Origin: Synergistaceae bacterium
GTDB lineage: Bacteria > Synergistota > Synergistia > Synergistales > Synergistaceae
DNA: 64,000 nucleotides
Direction of reading: 5' to 3'
Assembly: GCA_030523725.1 (NCBI GenBank)
Contig: JAUNHV010000004.1
Span: forward strand, 119,049 to 183,048
The notes beneath the pieces were generated by a model. It saw only the letters and a list, made by a program, of their open reading frames with translations, had not been told where the DNA came from and searched no databases. The translations under genes and the position numbers were made by a program. Shown here one piece after another: positions 15,001-27,000 of the stretch; the stretch's first letter is position 1; each line of letters opens with the position of its first letter.

Positions 15001-18000
15001 CTATGGTCTCGCTTCTGGCTTTGGTGCTGGCGTTGGTGCAAGCAGTGCTAACGATATTGCGAGAGCAAGCAATATTACTATCAATGGTAGCTTGTTATCC
15101 ATGGGAGATCTCTTCGTTAACGCCGGAGGTGGCACTGGTTCAGAATCAAGTGTCGATTTGAATGTCATCGCAAAAACGCAATCTATAATCCCGATTAGCG
15201 ATCCTTCAATGACTGTAACCTATAAAAACAAGTCTAACGTGATAATTGGAAACACGGCAAACCTACTTTCATACATGACCACTGCTCTCGAGTCTTCACA
15301 GGGTGAAACAGATAAATTATCTACAGTTATAAATAAGTACTCAATTTACGATAAAACTGAAAGTGCTAGTACGGTTGAAACACCTACTGCTACTGCTTAT
15401 GGTGTAACAGGTGGTGTGCACTATGATTCGGCCGTGCATGACGTTACAATTAGCAAAGATGCTACTGTCTTGAACAGGATTGGTCAGAATGTGGAAGTCA
15501 GTTTTGATAGAATTTATAATTCTGATACGAAGCAATATGACCGTTTGACTGCCACAGTTAAGGACCTAAACAACTACGGTAAAGTTGGTACGTTAGATGC
15601 TCGCTCCGTTACGTATGATGAGGCTACTGGTAAGGTTATTTCCAAGACCGCCGCAAGTAGTGCTGGCGATAGTACGACTGCAGAGGCAAAGATAAAGGGC
15701 ATTTTGCAGAAAGAGTTTGTTGATAACGTCCTTGAAAATAACGTAATTTATATGACCGGTGCCTATTCTCTTGAAGGTAGAACAAAGGATAGCAAGAGTA
15801 CGGAGTATATTACAAAGCCAGAAACTGCTGGTAGTTATGCTGACTATGATAAGTATTGGGAAATAAAGGATCCTGCTACCAGAGAAGCCAAGAGAACTGC
15901 ATATGCTAAAGCGGTTGCAGCAAATTCTGAAATCCCAGTAAAGGCAGCAGACGAGCCAGTTGAGGATTTTAATGCAAGATATGTTGAATGGAAGGAAAAC
16001 CTCAAGGACAACCAGATAGCAACAAACGATGATTCTCATCTTGCAGGAGACAACTATTATCAGTTCTTGAAGGCTTCCGGCTTGCTTGATGTCGTCTATA
16101 AGCCTGGAACTACTACACCTGGATATTTCAAGTTTGCAAACTTCATAAAGCCAATTGATGGTGAGCTTACAATTAAGGCTAATAAACTCATAATTGGTAC
16201 AGACAAGGGTGATATTGTAGTTAGTAGTGTTGATGGACGTTCTGTAATTAATTCACAGATTCCAAATACTGGCTTCAATAACATAAAGAGCTTGAATGCT
16301 TCCCTAAAGTTGACGAACAAGACGCAGGCTGACCTAGTGGTGGGTGATATTGCCTTGGGTCTTGGCAATATGCACACGAGGGGCGTTGTCTTCAATGGTA
16401 ATGCAATTCAAGGCTCTGTCACACCAGAAACAATTGCTATTACAAACGATTTTGCAAATGTAGGTTTAACAAAGTATTCTGCTTCAGTGATAATTGATGG
16501 TAGTATCTTTAACAATTCTGGTGATATCACCGTTAAGAACAATTCAGTTGGTGGCAGCGTCTATATTTTGACTTCACAAGATCCTGAGAGAGCTTATGGT
16601 CTTATGGCTGCTGGAGATGCGCTCTTGGATGCATCTGATTCCATCTACGTTTCATATCAGCCAACACTCTATAGCACATCCGGCAAGAATTTGTTTGAGA
16701 TGTTACATCAATACTACGTTGATAACTATGCAACAACGGGCAAAGCTGATTATTATTACTATGACAAGGATGGAGAAATAACTGCGGAAACGCTATCTGT
16801 CAAAGGCTTTAACAGTGTTTTAGATTGGAAATATGATGATTGGGTAAAATTCAGTAAGAAATACTCTTCTTTACAAGCAACAAAAACTTCGACGTTTACT
16901 GAAAAGGATAACCCCTTAAAAACCGGAAATTCAGCGGTAGTTGCTGGTGGTAAGATTATCGTATCAGCAAACATATTAAACGTTAATGGTCTTATTCAGT
17001 CTGGATTTGACACCTTTAGCTATACGCCAACGAAGGACGATGTCAGTAAGATGTACGCTATGTCTACCCTTTATGAAAAAACAAAAGGTGACGAGGCAAA
17101 ATTCCGTGAAGAAATGTTAAAGGCTGGATACGAGCAGGCTGATGTAAGAGGTAAGACGGTTTATCTCCTTACCAAGGCTAGCCACGTGTATGATGACGTC
17201 AAAGGCTACTATGTTGGAACCATTGCGACGTACTTTGATCCAGTGACACAAGAGATTTACACCGGTCCTGTGCATGGCAATGCTGGTGAGGTTGTCTTAG
17301 CTGGACAGATTATTTCTACTGGTTATGGACGTGTTGTGGTTGCAAGTGGTAGCGGTTCTGTTGATATTAATACAACGTTAACAACTACTGCTGGTAGTGA
17401 TGATCAAACGATCTCAGGTGGCACAAAGACCTATAAACAATATTTGTCAGATACAAAGTTAAATGTTGGTGATATTACCTTCGATGATGCCTCCAAGCAG
17501 GGTCAAGTTACAATTCTTGATACCTTCAAAAAAGGTGAAGATGCGGCTACTGTGGTAGCAGGGAAGACCAAGTATATTGATGATAATTTAGCTAAGTACA
17601 TGGAAGAGCACAAAGTGACTGAAGAAGAGGCGAGAAAAGCACTTGCTGATATATATTATGCGGGATACACCACTACCTACACGAAATCTGGAACATATAC
17701 CCCATACGAAGAAGCTTTCCTCTCTTGGGCATATTTATTTAATGCAACGAGTTTTTCAAGTCTTGGTGCTTCTATATGGACGGATGACTTTGACGATCAC
17801 TACGTTTATCTTATAAAACCTGGCGAAAGCAAATTGCGACAAGTGTGTCTCTTGCGTAATATTGTTAAAAATATAAACCAAGCAGCTAAAGAGGCAGGTC
17901 ACGCCCATTTTGAAAATGAGCCTGACTGCAGAGCTAAGTGGGACGTTATTGATCTTTATGAGGATACAGACAAATCAAGTTATGAAGTTGGGTGGTATAA

Positions 18001-21000
18001 GTCGGGTTCTGCAGCTGTCACCTTGGCAGATAAGAGCAGCGAAAAGTTGGCAGATTATTTTGGTACGTACTTTGGTCTGATTTATGATTACCTTAATAAG
18101 CTAAAAGCTAAGCAAACGGATGGCAAATCTGAAGGGCACGTTGGAGGCACAGATGTATACGGAGATTATACAGTTGATTATCAGCCGATTATTGATGCAA
18201 AAGCATATTACAAACCTTCAGACAGTGGATTAACTTCTGAGAATGCCTATAAGACCTACAACACACTGAGAGGCGATGAAGGCACAACGGAAAGAGATAA
18301 GATCTGGTCTAAGCTTGCTAATGACGTTGTAAACGATTTTAAAGCTAAACATGACTATTGGGATGATGCAATTTATTTCCTTAATAACCCTAACGCAAAG
18401 TATGGTTCTGTTGACATTAAAAGTGCAGAGGGTATAAGGGATGTGTCGTTGCTTGACAAAGGAACATGGAAGAATAGGAACGGCTTGACTGCTGAAAACA
18501 CTATTCTTTCAAGTGGCTCGTTAGCCACCCCAGACGAGGGTATTAAACTTGTAAAAGTGCCGTACGGACCCTTCACCCCCTGGGACTACTCTGTCTCGAA
18601 CGAAATAACCTTGTTGGGAACGTATAGAAATGCTGCTGGTTCTTTTATGTTTACGGAAAATATCGAGGGGGAAAAAGCTACCCAACCTTCAGATGCTCAT
18701 GGTATGCTTGATTTCTACTTTGAACAATCAGCAAAATCACAATTGAAGCAGACTCATCAGCTTGCTGCAAATAAAGGCATCAATATTACTGTCTTAGATA
18801 AGGGTGACGATACAATCCAGGTACACTCCGGCAGTGATCTCACCTTGGCTGGTGATGTGAGCAATAAAACGTCTAGCGGCTTGGTTAACTTGATATCAGA
18901 TAACGGGTCTGTCAAGCAGGTTGAAGGCAAGGAACTGAAGTCTGATGACATAACTGTTGTGGCAAAGAACGACATTGTCTTGAATGACATCAAGGAAATA
19001 AAAGATACAGCAAATCCAGATGGTGGAATTCTCTTACAGGCAAAGTCGGTTGATGGAGGTTCTATTGACCTTGATGTTACAGATGGCTCCATAGTGCAAA
19101 AACGCAGTTATAAAGTGAGTAAAGATTTGTTTGATAAGGCTGTGAAGGGGAAGGCTGTAACTAGTACTGTTACCACAAAGGGTGATATGGTGAGTTATGA
19201 AAAGACCTCATTCATAGATGCTTATGGTGGTAATCTTAATAACGTTAATACTGTTTCTGTTACCGCGTCAGGCGATATCGGGCTTTCTAACCTTTCAGGA
19301 GGAAAGTATTCAAAGCTTGATGTAAGTTCTGCAAACGGTGGTGTGTCCATCGGGAAAATTACTAATAAAGCAGGTTCTGTTTTGTCGATTCACGCGCAAA
19401 ATGATATTGTGGTGGGTGTGAAAGATAAAAATGGTACTTACAAAGGCGACGAAGGTTTCGTTAATTCCATTGGAATAGACCAGTTATATTCAAAAACTGG
19501 TGAAATTATTCTAACTGCTATAGAAAATGGCGATGTCTCTCTTTACGATGCTCACTACGATCAGAATCAGTTTGATTACTACAACAAGTTGAAGGATCCT
19601 GAATTTAGAGAGAAGCTCCTGCGAGACTGGAAGCTTATCGGCCTTGTAGGCGGCGATAACCCAGAGGATAGTACATATTACTACTACTATGGACTCGCTG
19701 AAGCTCTTATTAACAGAACTACGGAGAGCATTGTTGACCCACATGCGGCGACAAGGGCAAACGTAGTTACTGGTAAAGGTAAAGATCTCAAGGTACAGAA
19801 TCTCAACCTTGGTTCAGTAGATAGCTATTCTGAAGAGATATACTTTGACAAGGTAATTGATGAACTTCAGATTGCTGAGCAGTTGCTAAAGGCAGTAAAG
19901 GGTAAGGCAAAGACAACCTATGGTGGCGTTGAATACTCTTACACTGGTCTTGAAGCTCTGTTAGCAAGCAAGAAAAATGCTTTATCTGATATTGACCCAC
20001 TCGACCCAAGTTATGTAGCTATGCAGAAGGAAATTAAAGATATTCAGGGAGCGATTGCATCCTTAGAGGCAAGCTTGCTAGCTGGCGAGAGCGGTTATAC
20101 GTTTGGCCTCACCGATGCCGAAATTAAGAATGCCCTTGATAAGTATGTGATAGGCATAAAGACTGATGTAGATTTGCTGAAGAATATCAAAGCTGCATAT
20201 CTTTCTAAAGATGGTCTATTCAAGTACAACTTTGCTCGTGACACTCAGGCAGAAAAACAAGAATTCCTTGTCTACCTCAAGCAGATAAGTCCAACTGATA
20301 TTATCCTTCACAACGAGGGTAATGTTTTGACGCGTTATAGCAATGCATTGCAATATCGCGATCGTAAGATGCTTGGTCTTAACATAGGTGCTGATGGAAA
20401 GTTGATGTTCCTGAATGACGAGGCAAGGACAGTAAATGTTGCTACAAGACCAACAGAAGACCTAGGCTCGGATTACAACGACCTTTTAATTGGCAAGATT
20501 TTTGCAACAAACGGTGTTCAGATTTTTGTTAACAATGGTAGCCTCTATGGTTTAGACGGAACTCCGTACAATATAAGGGCAAAAGAGATTTCAATTTTCG
20601 CTCCGAATGGCGACATTGATGCATTGAAGATTGCTATGCTAGCTACGGATAGTAGTGCTGCCTCAAGAATGACGATGGTAGCAAATGGCGATATTAACCT
20701 TAAATATGTAGCTAGTGGTTCCGAAAAGTATGGTGTAAGAATCCTTTCCATGTATGCTGGTGGAGACATCACGATTGATGGTGGTGGCGGACAGATACTT
20801 GGCTATGGAAACGAATTTACTGCCATTTCCGGTGACTTGGCAGATATGGGTTACATCCGTGCATTAGGTTCTATAAACTTCAACAATGCTAGCCAGATTG
20901 GTGAGGATGGCAATTATCTCCGTATCTATGCTGGTGACAAGGGTCAAGGTGCGGTAAACATCACAGGAACTGTTGCTGGCGAAAAACGAGCATCTGATGG

Positions 21001-24000
21001 TCAGATATATAAAACATATACTGAAGCCTACATAGCTGGTATTGTCAGCGGAACGAGAGAATATGAATACTCATATCTCACCCTTGGTAATATTTCTGAT
21101 GTTCAGTTACTTTCTGCTGAATCATGGGGTAACATCTACCTTGGCGGCAAGATTGCTCTGAAAGACGGTGTGGTAAAGGATACAGTTGCTGGTAAAACTG
21201 TTTACCTCCATAAAGCACAGATTGACCTCATAACAGCCGAATCTGTTTTACAGGCCAATAGAGACGAAAATGGCAATTTTATTGATGCTGCTTTGAACTT
21301 CAATGCAAATGATAATGCACAGTTACACATTCATGCGGCAAAGAACATTTCGCTTGATAACGAGCAAAATGACTTCAGAACCAAGAGCGGTGCGAGTGTT
21401 GACCTTGAGGCTGATAACAAGCCTTCTCTTACAAGTGAAGATCCGCACCTAGACGCCAGAATTTACGGTGCAAGTATCCTTGCTCTTTACAAAGGAGCTA
21501 AATCTGCCACCCTTACATTCGAAAATATGTTGCAGAAATTCGGGGTTAAGGTAGAAGATTTGGTAAACGAAGATGGTACGAAATTGGGAGCTGACGCATG
21601 GTTGTTCCTTTCTAATTCTACTAAGGCTGAAGCGGGTACGCTTAAACCAGGTATTACACTTGAAAAACTTTTGCAGCTTCATCTTCCAAATGATGATCGC
21701 ACCTTGTTGGAGAGATTCTGCATTGAATATCGTAATGGTGTAGTTCCAAGTGAGGATATCCTACGGGCTGACGTAGCTGCTGTTGTGAGAGACATGGAGC
21801 CGATGTTTGCCCTAAGAGATTGGCTGTATGGCAATAAGCATAAAGAAGCTCTTTGCCAGGACACGACAATAGCAGATATACAAAATGCCTACTATGCATA
21901 TTACAAGACATTCCAGAATGTAAATCCATATAAGGTAGACGCCAACGGTAAGCCGGAGGTTGTAAATTGGGATGCCTACTATCTCCAGACTCCTACTAAC
22001 ATTTCCATTACGGCTCAGCATTTTGGTGCTCTTGGAAGCCAGAATATGCTTCTCAGTGCCAAAAATGATGTTTTCTTAAAACAGTTGAGCGACGATGCCT
22101 TTGAATTTGATGGTAAGATCTACGCAGGAAATACAATCAGTCTCACTTCTGTAGGTGCAATGGATGTCTATAGCGACAGGATGTTTGCTACGAACTTTAA
22201 CTTTACTACGCTTGGTAGCCCAAGACACACTGAGCGTTCAAATTCTGCAGATATAACCATAAAGAGTGACCTTGCTGCAGATGGTAAGATTACCATAGAT
22301 TCTGCAGGAAGAGTGGCGCTTGGCTCTGGTAAGAATGCTAAGGAAATCAAGGCAAACGAAATAGAGATAAAATCTGCTGGTGCAATTAATATTGCAGAAG
22401 GCAATATTTCTGTTACAAAGTCGCTATATGTTGAAACAACCGGCAAGGGGTATGCCGATAGCCACATCGGTATTGATGCTGCAATAAAAACAAATTCAAC
22501 TGAACCCGGTGCACGTCTTGAAAAGATTGTTATCAAGGCAGCAAACGATGCAGTTAATTTGTTCTCCTCCGTTGGTAAACAAGCTAAGGATGCGGCGTTG
22601 GATGCTAAGTTAATCGACATAACGGCAGCAAAAACCTTAACGATAGGTGATTCTAAACATGAGAGATTAATAGCTGAAGATATTAACTTAACCACAACTA
22701 AAGCTGGTGCTGACATAAATGTTTCGGATATTGCAGCAGAGAGAGACCTCAACATTAAATCCGCTGGTGCTGCGACCCTCGCTGATTCATCAGCTCACTA
22801 CATTGATGTCGAAAGCGCAGGTGACATAACGCTCAAGGGTGTTGTTAAGACAACTCTTAACGATGTGGATGCTGATATGCAGTCCAGGTATAACACCCGT
22901 ATTGAAGAAGCAAAGCAGGATCCAAACTCAGATTACAACAAGGTTGTTTTGAATCCATACGATTTAAAATTAACTAATGCTGAGAAATCTGGTGCTTATA
23001 AAGCAGTGATTGCTGAAGAGTATGAAAGACTCTGGAACGAGCGTAAGGATACAGAGCTTCCATCATTCTGCAATGATTATTTGCAAGCTAACAAGGCAAA
23101 AATCGATGCAGCTACTGACAAGAAGAAAGTCATAGCAGATTTAACTGCTGAAGCTACAGCGAAGTTTAAGGAAAACTTGCTTGCAGAAGCAAATTCAATA
23201 AGTAAGATTCACGCTGAGTATCTAGTTCGTTTGGCAAACGATCCTGAGTATGCCAAGTTAACCACAGATGCAGAAAAGAGAATCTATGAAACTGAGCTTA
23301 AGACTAAGGTTGAGAAAGAGATTACTGCTGGTCTTACTGTGGAGCAGAGAGAAAATCTCTTAGCGGTTGGAAGAAACGCAGTAATAGCTTCAATTAAAAA
23401 GTCTGTTGATGATGAAATGAGTAGAAGAGCAGTCTTATCATTCAGCAGCGAGAATGGCAGCGTCAAACAAGCTACTGGCGGTGAGATTTTGAGCAACAAT
23501 AAGAGTGTTAGAGTCGAAACTGCTAAGAGTGTTGAGCTTGCCAGTGAGAAGAATGACTTTGGTGATAGCACAGTAGAGCTCATCCATTACTATAACGATC
23601 CTGCTTCAGGAACATCTGACAAGTTTGAGAATGTCAAAATTGCAGGTAAGTCAATTGGTAAGGTTTCAGCTAAATCAATTGGCTTGAAAGAGGTAGAGAT
23701 TATTAATAAAATAACTGGCGAGACAGAGAAAAAGATTGTTGAAACAGTTAAAAATGGTATCTATGCTTCTGGTGATGTGCTCTTGAAGCAGACCAGCACT
23801 GCCAAAGATCTTGAGTTTAACGATACAATCTCTGCAGATAAAACAGTTACAGTTTCTTCTGGTAGGGATCTGAAGCTTGCAGATGTTACTGCAAAAGACT
23901 TCATCGGCAATGCTGCTGGCGACCTTAAGGTGAATGATCTTACCCTTACAGGTGGTAAGGCTTCTATTACGGCCGGAGATGATGTCCAAATCACTTCAAC

Positions 24001-27000
24001 TGATGAAAAAGCTCTTTTACTCAATGACCTTAAGGCAAAAACTGCTACAATAACTACATCGAAGGCAGGTTTGTCAGTAGTAGACAAGCTTGATGTTACA
24101 AGCGGTATTGACATATTGTCTGCTGGTGCCGTGAGGATCGGTTCAAGTGCTAAACGCATCTCGACAGGTACTGCAGGTGCTCTCAAGATTAATGACCTTG
24201 TGGCAACAAGTGCTGCAATTTACGTAGATGCAAGCGATGTTGTACTTGGTACACAAGCAGGTGGTTCTGTTGACCTTACTGATAGCTTGTTAGTCAACAC
24301 ACTTGGTTCATTGACGGCTTATGACATCAGTGCTCCAAAAGGTGTGACTATAACAGCAAAAGCTGCAGATTTTGTGGGTAAGCTTGCGGTTTCAGCTGGG
24401 GCTTTGAATGTGACAGCAACTGGTGGTGCAGCTAACATTGCGGATGCTACAGTATCTGGTGATGCCACGATTAATGCAACTGGTGATGTTACGGTAACGA
24501 AACTATCATCAGATGCAGCAACGCTCACTTCTGGTAATAAGACCAACTTGACTAATGTCACAACAAACAAAAAGCTTTCTGTAACCAGTGATGAGGATAT
24601 TACCATTGATGGTGCTGTTGTTGTGAAGAACCCAGCAAAACTGGGTAACAACGATTACAACCTCAAGCTTCTTTCCAAGAATGGTGAAGTGAAGGAAGTT
24701 GGAGATGGCTCTGTCACTATTGCAGAAGTAACAGAGGAAGATGCGCAGGGCAAGAAAGTCCCGATAGAGACAAAGGCTTACATCTATGGTAAGTCTGGCA
24801 TTGATATGACGAACACAAATAACGATCTTGGCAATTCAAGCCTCAATCTTGGTGATAACCAGAAGATTAAGGGTGATGTTAAGATTTCTGGTAAGTCATT
24901 TGCAACAAATGTAACAACGAACATCGATGCAACAGGAGATGTTATATTGAAGCAGAGTGGTGTTAATAAGAACGCAAGCCTCAAAAAAGTCTCTGGCGCT
25001 AATGTTACAGTTGAAACTTCAAATGACATTACAACGAGTGGTATAACAGCAACGAAAGATATCAACCTCACCGCCACCGGTGGTGCAATCAAAGCAACTG
25101 GTGATGTTACAGCAAAAGGTGATGTCGTAACATCTTCCGATGGAGATACGAGCTTTAAATCACTCACGGCGAAGTCGTTCAAATCACTTACCTCAGATAA
25201 CTTCACAGTAACAGATAGACTTGATGTTGCTGATGGTTCTGAAATTAACACAGAAGGTCACGCAAGCATTACATCTGACAAATCTGTGAAATTGAATGAG
25301 CTTAGTGCAAACACAGCTGCCCTTGACGTTACTGGCGATATCACCATTGATGGACTTGTTTCTATCAATGGCAATACACCAAGGGGTAATGATAAGTTTG
25401 GTTTGTCAATCATAGCGACAGGTTCCCTCACAGAGACAGTCTCGGGTAGAATCGACGTAGGCCTTCTTGATACAAGGATTTTTGGTAAAAATGCCATAGT
25501 TCTTGAGAATCTTGGTAATGACTTTGGTACTGGTACGCTTTCAGTCCTTGGTAAGAATGGACCTGAGCTTGTTAATGATAAAATTTCAATAACAGCGCAG
25601 AGGCTCGGCAGTAAGATAATGACTGACCTTTCTGCAAATAATGAAATTACTTTGAGACAGACTCTGAAGGGACAGGATCTTGTGTTTGGTGCAGATGACA
25701 ACAATATTAAGGTGAAGGCGCGTACCATTACAATCTTGTCAGCGGGCAACCTTGTATTGGCGGCTTCAAACTTCACTGCTGATGAACTCAATTTTGGAAC
25801 AACAGCGCAAGCCTACATTTCAAAAGATGGAGAAGAGTTACAGACAGGCGACATCCTTATCAATACGAAATTGGAGTCGAATGCGAAAAAACTCTCCTTC
25901 ACCTCAGCAAAAGATATTGTGATGGCTGTTGATACTACCCTAAGCTCCTCTGGTGACATTAACTTTGACGCGACAGATGACATTTCACTACTATCTGTAA
26001 ATGCAGATGGAAAGGTAACTTTGTCTGCTGGTCGTAAGAAGTTGAATAACAAAAATTCCGTAAACGATTTTGATACTCTCTTCATCACAAATGAAGGCAA
26101 GGGGCATATTTCGATTGAGACTTTAACAGCAGCAAATGTGAAATCTGTTGCGGAAGGTTATACTACTATTGGCACCGCTAGTGTTAAAGGTGACATGGAC
26201 ATCGATTCCTACCTCGGAATTGCCGTTGATAATGCGATTGTATCTGATGAGGCGATATTTGACGGTGAACAGATTAAAATTGGTAAGTTGATGGCCAATA
26301 AGGTTGGTGTATTTGCTGACTATCACATTTACATTGATGATGTAACTGCTTCCTCTGACCTCCAGGTTGAAACAGGTAGAGAAAGACTTACTGACGAGCA
26401 ATTACTTGAAGGTATAGAGAGACTTGGCTTGACGGATGTATTTAACTTAGATGCGAGAATACAGGTTAACAATGCCAAGGCAGGTCGTAATGCTCTGTTC
26501 TACAGCTATGGTGACATTAACATCAAAAAACTTACCGCTGGTGGGGAGGCTGAAATAGTTTCACGAGTTTCTGAAGATACGAAGAGCGGTTTGCTTAGTA
26601 ATAGTAAGTCTAGTGGCAATATCGATCTTGGAAGTATTACTGCTGCCAGTATATATGTTTCGACACCAGAAGGTTACCTTACGTATGATGACTTAAATAT
26701 TGATACGAGTAAGGCTCCTTATGTTCCAGGAAGCTGGATAAAGATTGGTAATATGGTGATATATACAAATAACAGTAAAGACGCAGTTGGTGCAAAGGTT
26801 CTTATTGCTAAAAATATCCATGAGGATAATATACCATCGTACGAGCTTCCCGGAGCAGATCTCTTTAGTCCTCATGAATTAAAAATATCCAAGAGTGACT
26901 ATTTTGTCTATGACAGACTTGTTCTTGGTGTTGGTGATGCATGGGGTGATAAGGCTGTTTATAGCGAAGATTATACAGACGCTAACAAGTTTGCACACGA